Source: Chimaeribacter arupi (GTDB lineage: Bacteria; Pseudomonadota; Gammaproteobacteria; Enterobacterales; Enterobacteriaceae). From it: a stretch of DNA of 64,000 nt. Positions 1 to 9,582 of the stretch are shown here, one piece after another (the first letter of the stretch is position 1; every line of letters starts with the position of its first letter). The stretch lies in assembly GCF_002858805.1 (NCBI RefSeq), contig NZ_PJZI01000013.1, positions 1 through 64,000 on the forward strand, in the 5' to 3' direction. Under the pieces are notes generated by a model, which searched no databases, had not been told where the DNA came from, and saw nothing but the letters and a program-made list of their open reading frames with translations. The translations under genes were made by a program, and so were the position numbers.

Positions 1-1
1 C

Positions 2-649
2 CTGAACAACCCCGCCGGTACGGCGGTGCATGGCGGCAGCGGGCTGAGCTTCGGGGTGATTGAGGGGCTGCGCGCCCTGCGGCCGGAGGCGCGCTTCCTG
101 GAGCTGGTGCACCGGCTTGACCGCGATACCTCCGGCGTGTTGCTGGTGGCCAAGAAACGTTCGGCATTACGATCGCTCCATGAGCAATTGCGCCTGAAAG
201 GGATGCAGAAAGATTACCTGGCACTGGTGCGCGGGCAATGGCAATCCCATTGCAAAGTGGTGCAGGCCCCGTTGCTGAAGAATATCCTGCAGAGCGGTGA
301 GCGGATTGTGCGGGTCAACAGTGAGGGCAAACCTTCTGAGACGCGCTTTAAAGTCGAAGAGCGCTTTACCTTCGCCACGCTGGTCAAAGCCAGCCCGGTG
401 ACCGGCCGTACCCACCAGATCCGCGTTCATACATTACATGCCGGGCATCCGATCGCCTTTGACGACCGCTACGGTGACCGTGAGTTTGACAGCCAGCTGG
501 CGTCAACCGGGCTGAAACGGCTGTTCCTCCATGCGGCGGCGCTGCGTTTTGAGCATCCGGGCACCGGTGAGACACTGCGCATTGAGGCACCGCTGGACGC
601 CGCGCTGCAGCGCTGCCTGCAGGTGTTGCGCAAAGAGGCGAAAGCCTGA
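2..649 (+). CDS. rluC: 23S rRNA pseudouridine synthase RluC (5' truncated by window)
   Basis: C-terminal part of the enzyme that makes pseudouridine at positions 955, 2504 and 2580 of 23S rRNA. The frame is open at the left edge, so the start and the N-terminal S4 RNA-binding domain lie outside. The catalytic motif HRLDRDTSG (DNA about 110-136, first Asp catalytic in the family) and the GRTHQIRVH motif (about 404-430) are intact, and similarity to E. coli RluC runs to the stop. Odd point: the first visible residues read LNNPAG, whereas the family almost always has NKP at this place. A hairpin terminator follows 7 bases after the stop. Confidence 0.96.
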   Translation: MNNPAGTAVHGGSGLSFGVIEGLRALRPEARFLELVHRLDRDTSGVLLVAKKRSALRSLHEQLRLKGMQKDYLALVRGQWQSHCKVVQAPLLKNILQSGERIVRVNSEGKPSETRFKVEERFTFATLVKASPVTGRTHQIRVHTLHAGHPIAFDDRYGDREFDSQLASTGLKRLFLHAAALRFEHPGTGETLRIEAPLDAALQRCLQVLRKEAKA

Positions 650-656
650 TGGACTG

Positions 657-683
657 AAAGGCACCGTAAGGTGCCTTTTTTTA
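657..683 (+). terminator. Intrinsic terminator after rluC
   Basis: Perfect 6-bp stem GGCACC/GGTGCC with a 4-base GTAA loop, followed by a run of seven T. It sits directly downstream of the rluC stop and also faces the end of the convergent yceF gene. Confidence 0.85.
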
Positions 684-692
684 CCGCCTTTT

Positions 693-1280
693 TCAGGCAA
701 GCAACGGATTGACCCCCTCCGCCCGTAACATGGCCAACAATGTGATCAGCGGCATCCCGACCAGGGTGTTGGGATCGCGGCCGGATAACCGGTCAAACAG
801 GCTTATCCCTAATGCCTCGCTTTTAAAGCTGCCGGCACAGTCCAGCGGCTGTTCGCGCGCCAGATACCCGTGAATCTCGTCATCAGTCAGTGCCCGGAAA
901 TGCACCTCAAAAGGCTCGCAGCAGCACTGCACGGCACCGGTTTCGCTGTTAAGGAGCGCCAGCCCGGTATAAAACGTCACGCATTGGCCGCTGGCCTGCC
1001 GCAACTGGGCAAACGCGTTTTCCAGGGTATGCGGCTTGCCGGTAAGGGTGCCGTCCAGGACGCAGACCTGATCTGAACCTATAATCAGGTGGTGCGGGTA
1101 AGCCTCTGCCAGAGAACGGGCCTTGGCTGCCGCCAGGCGCTGCACCAGTGACTCCGCCGTTTCACCGGGGCAGGGGGTTTCATCTGCCGCCGGTGCGGCG
1201 GCAGTAAATGTCAGGCCGGTTTTTTCCAGCAAAGCCCGGCGGTAGGGCGAGGTAGAGGCGAGAACCAGAGGAAGGGACAT
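693..1280 (-). CDS. yceF: Maf-like nucleotide pyrophosphatase YceF
   Basis: House-cleaning pyrophosphatase of the Maf/Ham1 superfamily; the E. coli YceF clade prefers 7-methyl-GTP and hydrolyses it to the monophosphate. The N-terminal phosphate-binding motif LASTSPYRR, the conserved IIGSDQV segment near residue 70 and the C-terminal [12 protein letters not shown] motif are all present. Length 195 residues, as in E. coli. It is transcribed away from yceD, with which it shares a 140-base intergenic region, and converges on rluC. Cytoplasmic. Confidence 0.93.
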   Translation of the reverse strand: MSLPLVLASTSPYRRALLEKTGLTFTAAAPAADETPCPGETAESLVQRLAAAKARSLAEAYPHHLIIGSDQVCVLDGTLTGKPHTLENAFAQLRQASGQCVTFYTGLALLNSETGAVQCCCEPFEVHFRALTDDEIHGYLAREQPLDCAGSFKSEALGISLFDRLSGRDPNTLVGMPLITLLAMLRAEGVNPLLA

Positions 1281-1382
1281 ATTTTTTCCACAAACCGTAG
1301 CGTAATTGAATTCTGCATTTTAAACTATCGGCCGCTGCGGAAGCGAATATTGGTGAAAGGTGCGGTAATCCGGCCTTTTTCT

Positions 1383-1411
1383 TTGACTCCATGTCGTTAC
1401 AAAGTTAATAT
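1383..1411 (+). promoter_or_regulatory. Sigma-70 promoter of yceD-rpmF-plsX-fab operon
   Basis: TTGACT, 17-base spacer, TAATAT. The predicted start point falls at about 1417-1419, only two to four bases before the yceD ATG at 1421, and no Shine-Dalgarno sequence is visible before that ATG, so the message may be nearly leaderless. Confidence 0.65.
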
Positions 1412-1420
1412 GCGCGCCCT

Positions 1421-1942
1421 ATGCAAAAGGTAAAATTACCCTTGACCATTGATGCGGTTCGTACCGCGCAAAAGCGTTTAGATTACGCAGGTATCTATTC
1501 GCCGGAGCAGGTTACACGCGTAGCCGAGTCCGTGGTCAGTGTGGACAGTGATGTAGAAAGCGCTTTATCGTTTAACATTGATAATCAGCGTCTGGCGGTG
1601 ATTTCCGGGGTTTCGGACGTCACGGTTACGCTCGAGTGTCAACGTTGCGGAAAGACCTTTGAGCACCATGTACACACAACATATTGTTTCAGCCCGGTCG
1701 TCAATGATGAGCAGGCTGAGGCATTGCCGGAAGCTTACGAACCGATTAACGTCGATGATTTTGGCGAAGTTGATCTGTTGGCAATGATTGAAGATGAAAT
1801 CATTCTTTCGTTGCCGGTGGTTCCGGTACATGATTCTGAACACTGTGAAGTGTCCGACGCGGACATGGTCTTCGGTAAACTGCCTGAAGAGGCGGAGAAA
1901 CCTAATCCATTTGCCGTATTAGCCAGTTTAAAGAAAAAGTAA
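1421..1942 (+). CDS. yceD: DUF177 protein YceD (23S rRNA accumulation protein)
   Basis: Conserved acidic 173-residue cytoplasmic protein of the DUF177 family. It is linked to 23S rRNA accumulation in bacteria and plants; the biochemical activity is not established. A CQRCGK cysteine pair lies near residues 74-77, and the C-terminus ([12 protein letters not shown]) is nearly identical to the E. coli protein. It is the first gene of the rpmF/fatty-acid operon, with 16 bases to rpmF. There is no clear ribosome-binding site upstream of the ATG. Confidence 0.93.
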   Translation: MQKVKLPLTIDAVRTAQKRLDYAGIYSPEQVTRVAESVVSVDSDVESALSFNIDNQRLAVISGVSDVTVTLECQRCGKTFEHHVHTTYCFSPVVNDEQAEALPEAYEPINVDDFGEVDLLAMIEDEIILSLPVVPVHDSEHCEVSDADMVFGKLPEEAEKPNPFAVLASLKKK

Positions 1943-1958
1943 TTGAGGAGTAAGGTCC

Positions 1959-2123
1959 ATGGCCGTACAACAGAATAAACCAACCCGTTCCAAGCGTGGC
2001 ATGCGTCGTTCGCACGATGCCCTGACCACCACCACTCTGTCTGTGGACAAAACGTCTGGTGAAACCCACCGTCGTCACCACATCACTGCCGACGGTTTCT
2101 ACCGCGGTCGCAAGGTTATCTGA
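1959..2123 (+). CDS. rpmF: 50S ribosomal protein L32
   Basis: 54-residue basic protein beginning [20 protein letters not shown], essentially identical to E. coli L32 over the N-terminal half. It is a structural protein of the large subunit. A strong TGAGGAGTAAGG ribosome-binding site precedes the ATG. The C-terminus ends RKVI, three residues shorter than E. coli (which ends in AK). Co-transcription with plsX and fab genes couples ribosome and membrane lipid synthesis in enterobacteria. Confidence 0.97.
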   Translation: MAVQQNKPTRSKRGMRRSHDALTTTTLSVDKTSGETHRRHHITADGFYRGRKVI

Positions 2124-2160
2124 GTAGCTTTCGCTAATTTTTAGCAAAGCGACAGATGCC

Positions 2161-3195
2161 TTGGCTTGTCTGACCCTTGCGTTAGATGTAATGGGCGGGG
2201 ACTTCGGTCCGTCCGTCACAGTGCCTGCTTCATTGCAGGCACTGGCCTCCAATCCAGAGCTCAATCTTCTTTTAGTCGGTGATCCCGACGCGATCTCGCC
2301 TTACCTGAACCGAACCGATCCGTCTGTTATGACGCGCTTGCGGGTAATCCCTGCTGAATCGGTGATTGCCAATGACGCCAAACCGGCGCAGGCGATCCGT
2401 GCCAGTCGCGGCAGCTCTATGCGTATTGCGCTGGAGCTGGTGAAACAGGGAGACGCGCAGGGGTGCATTAGTGCCGGAAACACCGGCGCATTGATGGGCC
2501 TGGCTAAAGTCGTACTGAAGCCGTTGGAAGGGATTGAACGCCCGGCGCTGATGAGCGTCTTACCGCATCAGCAACGCGGCAGGACGGTGGTGCTTGATTT
2601 GGGCGCCAATGTCGCGTGCGACAGCACAATGCTGGTGCAGTTTGCCGTCATGGGGGCCGTCATGGCGGAAGAAGTGGTGGGCATCACTCACCCCCGGGTT
2701 GCACTGCTGAATATCGGGGAAGAAGAAGCCAAAGGCCCGGATAATATCCGCGAAGCCGCCGCCGTGCTAAAAAGAACGCCAACAATAAACTATATAGGCT
2801 ATCTTGAAGGCAACGACTTGCTGACCGGTAAGACGGATGTCCTGGTGTGTGACGGCTTCGTGGGTAACGTCACCCTGAAGACCATGGAAGGCGTGATAAG
2901 GCTCTTTTTGTCACTCCTCAACTCCTCTGGTGAAGGGAAGAAAAAAACCTGGTGGGTAACGCTGCTGGGTAAATGGTTACAGAAACGCGTGGCAAAGCGG
3001 TTCGGTCATTTGAACCCCGACCAGTATAATGGCGCATGTCTGTTAGGATTGCGGGGCACCGTTATTAAAAGCCACGGCGCAGCGAATCAACGCGCATTTG
3101 CTGTCGCGATCGAACAGGCTGTGCAGGCGGTGCAGCGGCAGGTCCCAGAGCGTATTGCCGCGCGCCTTGAGGCTGTATTACCCAAGAGTGACTGA
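2161..3195 (+). CDS. plsX: Phosphate acyltransferase PlsX
   Basis: Peripheral membrane enzyme that converts acyl-ACP and phosphate to acyl-phosphate, feeding PlsY in phospholipid synthesis. The N-terminal [11 protein letters not shown] motif and the [17 protein letters not shown] and GACLLGLRG segments match E. coli PlsX closely; 344 residues against about 356, the loss being at the C-terminal tail. The start is a TTG codon, chosen because it aligns with the E. coli start and no better codon is nearby. Six bases separate it from fabH. Confidence 0.95.
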   Translation: MACLTLALDVMGGDFGPSVTVPASLQALASNPELNLLLVGDPDAISPYLNRTDPSVMTRLRVIPAESVIANDAKPAQAIRASRGSSMRIALELVKQGDAQGCISAGNTGALMGLAKVVLKPLEGIERPALMSVLPHQQRGRTVVLDLGANVACDSTMLVQFAVMGAVMAEEVVGITHPRVALLNIGEEEAKGPDNIREAAAVLKRTPTINYIGYLEGNDLLTGKTDVLVCDGFVGNVTLKTMEGVIRLFLSLLNSSGEGKKKTWWVTLLGKWLQKRVAKRFGHLNPDQYNGACLLGLRGTVIKSHGAANQRAFAVAIEQAVQAVQRQVPERIAARLEAVLPKSD

Positions 3196-3201
3196 TCGTA
3201 A

Positions 3202-4155
3202 ATGTATACTAAAATTCTCGGTACGGGGAGCTATTTGCCCGTACAAGTGCGTACTAACGCCGACCTCGAAAAAATGGTGGATACTTCCGACGAGTGGATT
3301 GTCACCCGCACCGGTATTCGTGAACGCCGTATCGCCGCAGCCGATGAAACCGTCTCCACGATGGGCTTCAATGCCGCGCAAAAAGCGATTGAAATGGCCG
3401 GCATCGACAAAGACGATCTGGGCCTGATCATCGTCGCCACGACCTCCTCCAGTCACGCTTTCCCCAGTTCCGCATGCCAGATCCAACAACTGTTGGGTGT
3501 AAAAGATGCGGCCTCCTTTGACCTGGCTGCTGCATGTGCCGGGTTTACCTATGCCCTGAGCGTGGCCGACCAGTACATCAAAAGCGGCGCAGTCAAACAT
3601 GCGCTGGTGATTGGGTCTGATGTCCTGTCCCGCACCCTCGATCCGAACGATCGCGGCACCCTGATCCTGTTTGGGGATGGTGCCGGTGCCGTGGTGCTGG
3701 GCGCATCCGAAGAGCCGGGCATCCTCTCGACCCATCTGCACGCCGATGGCCGTTACGGCAACCTGCTGGCGCTGCCGCACCATAACCGCCAGGATCCGGA
3801 CGGCACCGCGTACCTGACCATGTCAGGCAACGAAGTGTTCAAAGTGGCGGTGACAGAACTGGCGCATATCGTGGATGAAACGCTGTCGGCCAATAATCTG
3901 GACCGCAGTGAGCTGGATTGGCTGGTGCCGCATCAGGCCAACCTGCGTATCATCAGCGCCACGGCCAAAAAACTTGGCATGGGGATGGAGCATGTGGTTG
4001 TCACGCTTGACCGCCACGGCAACACCTCTGCGGCCTCTGTTCCGGCAGCACTGGACGAAGCGGTCCGGGACGGACGTATTCAGCGCGGTCAACTGGTACT
4101 GCTCGAAGCCTTTGGCGGCGGCTTTACCTGGGGCTCGGCGTTGGTTCGTTTCTAA
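3202..4155 (+). CDS. fabH: 3-oxoacyl-ACP synthase III FabH
   Basis: Initiating condensing enzyme of type II fatty-acid synthesis: condenses acetyl-CoA with malonyl-ACP. The length, 317 residues, equals E. coli FabH. The catalytic triad is visible as Cys112 (AAACAGF), the His of PHQANLRI and the Asn of HGNTSAAS. Thiolase fold, cytoplasmic. It lies between plsX and fabD in the same orientation with short spacers, consistent with one operon. Confidence 0.97.
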   Translation: MYTKILGTGSYLPVQVRTNADLEKMVDTSDEWIVTRTGIRERRIAAADETVSTMGFNAAQKAIEMAGIDKDDLGLIIVATTSSSHAFPSSACQIQQLLGVKDAASFDLAAACAGFTYALSVADQYIKSGAVKHALVIGSDVLSRTLDPNDRGTLILFGDGAGAVVLGASEEPGILSTHLHADGRYGNLLALPHHNRQDPDGTAYLTMSGNEVFKVAVTELAHIVDETLSANNLDRSELDWLVPHQANLRIISATAKKLGMGMEHVVVTLDRHGNTSAASVPAALDEAVRDGRIQRGQLVLLEAFGGGFTWGSALVRF

Positions 4156-4173
4156 TCTGGCAGGAAAAGAATA

Positions 4174-5103
4174 ATGACGACATTTGCAATGGTATTCCCT
4201 GGGCAGGGTTCCCAGGCGCTCGGTATGCTGGCTGATTTGGCCGCGCAGTATCCGGTTGTGGAAGAGACATTTGCCCAGGCCTCCGCGGCGCTGGGTTATG
4301 ACCTGTGGCAGCTGGTGCAACAGGGGCCGGCTGAAGAGCTGAACAAAACCTGGCAGACCCAGCCGGCACTGCTGGCGGCCTCTGTGGCCATCTGGCGTGT
4401 CTGGCAGCAGCAGAACGGGGCAACCCCGGCGCTGCTGGCCGGGCACAGCCTGGGCGAATACTCGGCGCTGGTCTGCGCCGGTGTGCTGGATTTCCAGGAA
4501 GCTGTTCGCCTGGTTGAACTGCGCGGCAAACTGATGCAGGAAGCCGTACCGGAAGGTACCGGCGCCATGTCCGCCATCATCGGCCTGGACAACGACGCGA
4601 TCGCCAAAGCCTGTGAAGAATCAGCCCAGGGGCAGGTCGTCTCACCGGTGAACTTCAACTCACCGGGGCAGGTCGTGATTGCCGGCAATAAAGAAGCCGT
4701 CGAGCGTGCGAATGCCGCCTGTAAAGCGGCCGGTGCCAAACGTGCCCTGCCGTTACCGGTGAGCGTGCCTTCTCACTGTGCGCTGATGAAACCGGCGGCA
4801 GAGAAACTGGCGCAGGCGCTGGAAAACGTGACATTCTCTGCACCGGCCTTGCCGGTGGTGAATAATGTGGATGTCGCCACTGAGCAGTCGCCAGAGGCGA
4901 TCCGCAGTGCGTTGGTTCGCCAGCTCTACAGCCCGGTCCGCTGGACGGAGAGCGTAGAGTTCATGGCTGCCCAGGGCGTCACGCACCTGATTGAGGTTGG
5001 GCCGGGCAAAGTGTTGACCGGGCTGACCAAACGTATTGTTGACACCCTGACCGCGGCCGCCGTAAACGATACGGCCAGCCTGTCAGCGGCGCTTGAACAA
5101 TAA
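4174..5103 (+). CDS. fabD: Malonyl-CoA:ACP transacylase FabD
   Basis: Transfers malonyl from CoA to the acyl carrier protein, supplying the extender unit. The nucleophile elbow GHSLGEY with Ser92 is present, together with the GQGSQ oxyanion segment at residues 10-14 and the PSHCALM histidine motif. 309 residues, as in E. coli. Preceded by a CAGGAAAAG ribosome-binding site and followed 13 bases later by fabG. Confidence 0.97.
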   Translation: MTTFAMVFPGQGSQALGMLADLAAQYPVVEETFAQASAALGYDLWQLVQQGPAEELNKTWQTQPALLAASVAIWRVWQQQNGATPALLAGHSLGEYSALVCAGVLDFQEAVRLVELRGKLMQEAVPEGTGAMSAIIGLDNDAIAKACEESAQGQVVSPVNFNSPGQVVIAGNKEAVERANAACKAAGAKRALPLPVSVPSHCALMKPAAEKLAQALENVTFSAPALPVVNNVDVATEQSPEAIRSALVRQLYSPVRWTESVEFMAAQGVTHLIEVGPGKVLTGLTKRIVDTLTAAAVNDTASLSAALEQ

Positions 5104-5116
5104 AAAGAGGAAAACA

Positions 5117-5851
5117 ATGAGCTTCGAAGGAAAAATTGCCCTGGTGACCGGGGCAAGCCGCGGCATCGGCCGGGCTATCGCTGAAACCCTGGTGGCAAAG
5201 GGTGCCAAAGTGATTGGTACCGCGACCAGCGAGAAGGGTGCTGAAGCAATCAGTGCTTATCTGGGCGATAACGGTAAAGGTTTGATGTTAAATGTGGTAG
5301 ATTCCGCGTCGATTGATGCCGTGCTGGCAACAATCCGTGCGGAATTCGGCGAGATCGACATTTTGATCAATAACGCCGGGATTACCCGTGATAACCTGCT
5401 GATGCGTATGAAGGATGATGAGTGGCAGGATATCCTGGACACTAACCTGACTTCCGTATTCCGCCTGTCAAAAGCGGTAATGCGCGCTATGATGAAAAAG
5501 CGTTTTGGCCGTATCATTACCATCGGGTCCGTTGTCGGCACGATGGGCAATGCAGGGCAGGCGAACTACGCGGCGGCTAAAGCGGGTCTGATTGGTTTTA
5601 GCAAATCTTTGGCACGTGAAGTGGCTTCACGTGGCATTACGGTCAACGTCGTGGCGCCCGGCTTTATTGAGACGGACATGACACAGGCGTTGACAGAAGA
5701 TCAACGCGCAGGCATTTTGGCCCAGGTTCCGGCTAGCCGGCTTGGGGAAGCTAAAGAAATCGCCAGCGCTGTTGCTTTTTTAGCCTCTGATGAGGCTGGC
5801 TATATCACCGGTGAAACATTACATGTCAATGGCGGCATGTATATGATTTAA
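5117..5851 (+). CDS. fabG: 3-oxoacyl-ACP reductase FabG
   Basis: NADPH-dependent short-chain dehydrogenase that reduces 3-oxoacyl-ACP. Cofactor motif TGASRGIG at residues 11-18, NNAG at 85-88, catalytic Ser138, Tyr151 and Lys155 (YAAAK). 244 residues from the ATG at 5117, which has an AAAGAGG ribosome-binding site and matches the E. coli start; an in-frame ATG at 5093 inside fabD is less likely. Confidence 0.97.
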   Translation: MSFEGKIALVTGASRGIGRAIAETLVAKGAKVIGTATSEKGAEAISAYLGDNGKGLMLNVVDSASIDAVLATIRAEFGEIDILINNAGITRDNLLMRMKDDEWQDILDTNLTSVFRLSKAVMRAMMKKRFGRIITIGSVVGTMGNAGQANYAAAKAGLIGFSKSLAREVASRGITVNVVAPGFIETDMTQALTEDQRAGILAQVPASRLGEAKEIASAVAFLASDEAGYITGETLHVNGGMYMI

Positions 5852-5932
5852 AAATCACGAAAACTATTTGCGTTATTTGGGGTAAACACCGCAAAATAGC
5901 GTAAAATCGTGGTTTGACCAGCCGGGATTTAG

Positions 5933-5960
5933 TTGCATCTTTTTCAACATTTTATACACT
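5933..5960 (+). promoter_or_regulatory. Candidate internal promoter for acpP
   Basis: In the 154-base AT-rich gap between fabG and acpP there is TTGCAT, a 16-base spacer and TACACT (overlapping TATACA). A separate strong promoter for the very abundant acyl carrier protein is known in E. coli; the exact elements here are my reading. Confidence 0.4.
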
Positions 5961-6005
5961 ACGAAAACCATCGCGAAAGCGAGTTTTGATAGGAAATTTA
6001 AGAGT

Positions 6006-6242
6006 ATGAGCACTATCGAAGAACGCGTTAAGAAAATCATCGTTGAGCAGCTTGGTGTTAAGCAGGAAGAAGTTTTAAACAACGCTTCTTTTGTTGATGA
6101 CCTGGGCGCTGATTCTCTTGACACCGTTGAGCTGGTAATGGCTCTGGAAGAAGAGTTTGATACTGAGATTCCGGACGAAGAAGCTGAGAAAATCACTACT
6201 GTTCAGGCAGCTATTGATTTTATCCAGGCTAGCCAGCAGTAA
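6006..6242 (+). CDS. acpP: Acyl carrier protein
   Basis: 78-residue acidic carrier that holds growing acyl chains on a 4'-phosphopantetheine arm. The attachment site is Ser37 in [10 protein letters not shown]; the sequence is virtually identical to E. coli ACP. It sits between fabG and fabF with its own upstream gap and a strong terminator after it, fitting very high independent expression. It is the partner of every fab enzyme encoded around it and of PlsX. Confidence 0.98.
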   Translation: MSTIEERVKKIIVEQLGVKQEEVLNNASFVDDLGADSLDTVELVMALEEEFDTEIPDEEAEKITTVQAAIDFIQASQQ

Positions 6243-6253
6243 GCGAACATATC

Positions 6254-6284
6254 TAGGCGGTCATTCGACCGCCTAAGTTTTTTT
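6254..6284 (+). terminator. Intrinsic terminator after acpP
   Basis: Nine-base perfect stem TAGGCGGTC/GACCGCCTA with an ATTC loop and a following T run. It lies between acpP and fabF and likely gives partial termination so that fabF is expressed less than acpP. Confidence 0.85.
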
Positions 6285-6327
6285 GTCCCTGAGTATCCAT
6301 ATTTTTTTCCCTCCCTGGAGGACAACC

Positions 6328-7569
6328 GTGTCTAAGCGTCGAGTTGTTGTGACCGGACTGGGCATGTTGTCTCCTGTCGGCAATACTGTAGAGTCCACGT
6401 GGAAATCTCTCCTTGCCGGTCAGAGCGGCATCAGCCTAATCGACCATTTCGATACTACTGCCTACGCAACGCGTTTTGCCGGCTTAGTAAAGGATTTTAA
6501 CTGTGAAGAATTCATCTCGCGCAAAGATGCACGCAAGATGGATGCCTTCATTCAATATGGAGTTGCGGCCGGTATTCAGGCTATGCAGGATTCCGGTATC
6601 CAGGTCACTGAAGAAAACGCAACGCGTTTTGGCGCGGCCATTGGTTCCGGCATCGGCGGACTGGGCCTGATTGAAGAAAACCATACCGCACTGGTCAATG
6701 GTGGCCCCCGCAAAATCAGCCCGTTCTTTGTGCCTTCCACTATCGTCAACATGATCGCCGGTCACCTGAGCATCATGTATGGCCTGCGTGGCCCGAGCAT
6801 CTCTATCGCGACGGCCTGTACGTCCGGTGTGCATAACATCGGCCATGCTGCACGTATCATCGCTTATAACGATGCAGACGTGATGCTGGCAGGCGGCGCA
6901 GAAAAAGCCAGCACCCCGCTGGGCGTGGGCGGCTTTGGCGCCGCACGGGCACTCTCTACCCGCAATGAAGACCCGCAAGCGGCCAGCCGCCCGTGGGACA
7001 AAGATCGTGATGGTTTTGTGCTGGGTGACGGCGCAGGCATTATGGTGCTGGAAGAGTATGAGCATGCGAAAAAGCGCGGCGCGAAAATTTATGCAGAAGT
7101 CGTCGGCTTCGGCATGAGCAGCGATGCCTATCACATGACCTCACCGCCGGAAGATGGTTCAGGCGCTGCCATGGCAATGAAAAATGCCCTGCAGGATTGC
7201 GGCCTCTCGACCCATCACATCGGTTACATCAATGCCCACGGTACGTCTACCCCAGCGGGTGACAAAGCCGAAGCTCAGGCAGTGAAATCGGTGTTCGGTG
7301 AAGATGCTAAACGCGTGATGGTCAGCTCCACCAAATCCATGACCGGCCACCTGCTGGGTGCGGCAGGGGCAGTGGAGTCAATCTTTGCTGTGCTGGCATT
7401 GCGTGATCAGGCGATACCGCCCACCATCAACCTGGATAACCCGGATGAAGGGTGTGACCTGGACTTCGTGCCGCATGAGGCGCGCCAGGTGACCAATCTG
7501 GAATATACCTTGTGCAACTCGTTTGGCTTTGGCGGCACCAACGGCTCGTTGGTATTCCGCCGGGTATAA
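6328..7569 (+). CDS. fabF: 3-oxoacyl-ACP synthase II FabF
   Basis: Elongating condensing enzyme, important for temperature control of unsaturated fatty acid length. Catalytic Cys164 (TACTSG) and histidines in [11 protein letters not shown] and TGHLLGAAG are present. The GTG at 6328 is chosen because it follows CTGGAGGA at good spacing and gives 413 residues, [10 protein letters not shown], as in E. coli; an ATG at 6283 lies in the acpP terminator tail and is unlikely. Cytoplasmic homodimer. Confidence 0.97.
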   Translation: MSKRRVVVTGLGMLSPVGNTVESTWKSLLAGQSGISLIDHFDTTAYATRFAGLVKDFNCEEFISRKDARKMDAFIQYGVAAGIQAMQDSGIQVTEENATRFGAAIGSGIGGLGLIEENHTALVNGGPRKISPFFVPSTIVNMIAGHLSIMYGLRGPSISIATACTSGVHNIGHAARIIAYNDADVMLAGGAEKASTPLGVGGFGAARALSTRNEDPQAASRPWDKDRDGFVLGDGAGIMVLEEYEHAKKRGAKIYAEVVGFGMSSDAYHMTSPPEDGSGAAMAMKNALQDCGLSTHHIGYINAHGTSTPAGDKAEAQAVKSVFGEDAKRVMVSSTKSMTGHLLGAAGAVESIFAVLALRDQAIPPTINLDNPDEGCDLDFVPHEARQVTNLEYTLCNSFGFGGTNGSLVFRRV

Positions 7570-7601
7570 AAAACGACAACGCTCAGGCGAGAAGCATCCT
7601 A

Positions 7602-7625
7602 AGCCCGGCTCTGCCGGGCTTTTTT
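7602..7625 (+). terminator. Intrinsic terminator after fabF
   Basis: Eight-base stem AGCCCGGC/GCCGGGCT with a three-base loop and five T. It ends the fatty-acid cluster before pabC. Confidence 0.8.
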
Positions 7626-7739
7626 ACAGGTGTGGCGTCCCCTGAGAAAGGGCACCGCCTGCCGCAGGCCGCGGCACCTTCAGCGGTTTCAGGTTGCCTG
7701 TATCAACCCCTTTGAGATGACATGCCCCGGAGGTCTCTG

Positions 7740-8540
7740 ATGTATTGGCTCAATGGCCGTTCTGCCGCTGACATTCCCCTGGGTGACCGCGCCGTGCAGT
7801 TTGGCGACGGTTGTTTTACCACTGCCCGTATTCTTGGCGGCAGTGTGCAGTGGCTGCCCGCACATCTGACGCGGCTGCAACGCGCTGCCGCGGCCCTGAT
7901 GATTGAGGGCGTGGACTGGCAGGCGCTTGAACAGGAGATGGTACAGGCGGCTGCCGTATCAGGGCAGGGCGTACTTAAAGTGATCCTTACCCGCGGCAGC
8001 GGCGGGCGGGGCTACAGCCCGGCCGGTTGCCTTCATCCCACACGAATCGTTACAACATCCTCTTACCCGGCGCACTACAATGACTGGCGTGAGCGCGGCG
8101 TTACGCTGGCGCTAAGCCCGGTAGCGCTGGCGCAAAGCCCCTGGCTTGCCGGCATCAAACACCTGAACCGGCTGGAGCAGGTGATGATCCGGCTGCATCT
8201 TGAGCAGACAACGGCGGACGAGGCGCTGGTACTTGACACCTCCGGGATGCTGGTGGAATGCTGTGCGGCCAATTTATTCTGGCGTACCGGGCAGCGGGTG
8301 ATGACGCCGGACGTCTCGCTTTCCGGCGTGGATGGGATGATGCGGCAGCATATTCTGGCGCTGCTGGCTGACCACCCTGACTATCAGGCAGAGGTTGTGC
8401 GTGCACCGATGGCCGCGCTGGCCGGGGCAGAGGAAGTTTTTATCTGTAACGCCCTGATGCCGCTGCTGCCGGTCAATACCATCGGTGAATGGCGCTACCG
8501 GTCGCGGGCGCTTTGCCATACGCTGATTCCTTATTGTTAA
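7740..8540 (+). CDS. pabC: Aminodeoxychorismate lyase PabC
   Basis: PLP enzyme (fold type IV) that converts 4-amino-4-deoxychorismate to p-aminobenzoate and pyruvate for folate. The PLP lysine is Lys140 in LAGIKHLNRLEQV, and the DEALVLDTSGMLVE segment matches the branched-chain aminotransferase-like fold. The start at 7740 follows CGGAGG at ideal spacing and gives 266 residues (E. coli 269). The next gene, mltG, begins 13 bases after the stop, as in E. coli. Confidence 0.95.
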   Translation: MYWLNGRSAADIPLGDRAVQFGDGCFTTARILGGSVQWLPAHLTRLQRAAAALMIEGVDWQALEQEMVQAAAVSGQGVLKVILTRGSGGRGYSPAGCLHPTRIVTTSSYPAHYNDWRERGVTLALSPVALAQSPWLAGIKHLNRLEQVMIRLHLEQTTADEALVLDTSGMLVECCAANLFWRTGQRVMTPDVSLSGVDGMMRQHILALLADHPDYQAEVVRAPMAALAGAEEVFICNALMPLLPVNTIGEWRYRSRALCHTLIPYC

Positions 8541-8553
8541 CCCAGGCTGTTGA

Positions 8554-9576
8554 ATGAAGAAAAAACTCAAAGTGATAACATTCCTGGCAGCGGCGTTGTT
8601 GGTTGCTGCTGTGTTTATTTACCAGCGGGCTGAACATTTTGCCGGCCAGCGGCTGGCCATCAGCCAGGAAACCATTTTTACCCTGCCGGCCGGGACCGGC
8701 CGCAGCGGGCTGGAAACGTTGCTGAATGAGCAGAAGGTGCTGGCACCCAGCCCGTGGTTTGCCTGGCTGCTGCGTATTGAGCCTTCGCTGGCGAATGTCA
8801 AAGCCGGGACGTTCCGTTTTACCCCCGGCATGACAGTGCGGGAGATGCTGGCCCTGCTGGTCAGCGGTAAGGAAGCCCAGTTCAGCATCCGCCTGATTGA
8901 AGGGCTGCGGCTGCGTGACTGGTTGCAGGTTGCGCAGGCGGCACCCTATCTGAAGCATCAGCTGGCAGGCAAAGATGAGGCGGCCATCGGCGCGGCATTG
9001 GGCATGAAACCGGGGGAGCCCGTAGAAGGGCGTCTCTATCCCGATACCTACCTCTACACCGCCGGTATGAGCGATCTCTCCCTGTTCAAACGCGCCTATA
9101 CGCGGATGCAGAAAACCGTGGACGAGATCTGGGCGCAGCGCGCGCCGAATCTGCCGTATAAAACGCCGAATGATCTGCTGACAATGGCGTCGATTATCGA
9201 AAAAGAGACGGCAGTCAGCGAGGAGCGGGATGAAGTGGCCTCGGTATTTATCAATCGCCTGCGTATCGGTATGCGTCTGCAAACGGATCCCACGGTGATT
9301 TATGGTATGGGCGACGCGTATAAAGGCAACATTACCCGCAAAGATCTGGAGACGCCGACCCCCTATAACACCTATGTGATTTCCGGGTTGCCGCCAACGC
9401 CGATCGCCATGCCCAGCCTGGCCTCCATGCAGGCTGCTGCCCACCCGGCAAAAACCCCCTATCTCTACTTTGTGGCGAACGGGACGGGCGGGCATACGTT
9501 CAGCACCAACCTTGAAAACCATAACAAAGCGGTGCAACGTTACCGTGAAATCCTGAAAACCAGTACGGGGCGCTGA
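8554..9576 (+). CDS. mltG: Endolytic murein transglycosylase MltG
   Basis: Inner-membrane lytic transglycosylase (YceG) that cuts nascent glycan strands and acts as a terminator of peptidoglycan polymerisation. A single N-terminal membrane segment at about residues 7-23 is followed by a LysM-like region and the YceG domain; the conserved SIIEKE (catalytic Glu), RLRIGMRLQTDPTV and YLYFVANGTGGHTFS motifs are present. 340 residues, the same as E. coli. It lies six bases before tmk. Confidence 0.96.
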   Translation: MKKKLKVITFLAAALLVAAVFIYQRAEHFAGQRLAISQETIFTLPAGTGRSGLETLLNEQKVLAPSPWFAWLLRIEPSLANVKAGTFRFTPGMTVREMLALLVSGKEAQFSIRLIEGLRLRDWLQVAQAAPYLKHQLAGKDEAAIGAALGMKPGEPVEGRLYPDTYLYTAGMSDLSLFKRAYTRMQKTVDEIWAQRAPNLPYKTPNDLLTMASIIEKETAVSEERDEVASVFINRLRIGMRLQTDPTVIYGMGDAYKGNITRKDLETPTPYNTYVISGLPPTPIAMPSLASMQAAAHPAKTPYLYFVANGTGGHTFSTNLENHNKAVQRYREILKTSTGR

Positions 9577-9582
9577 CAGACC

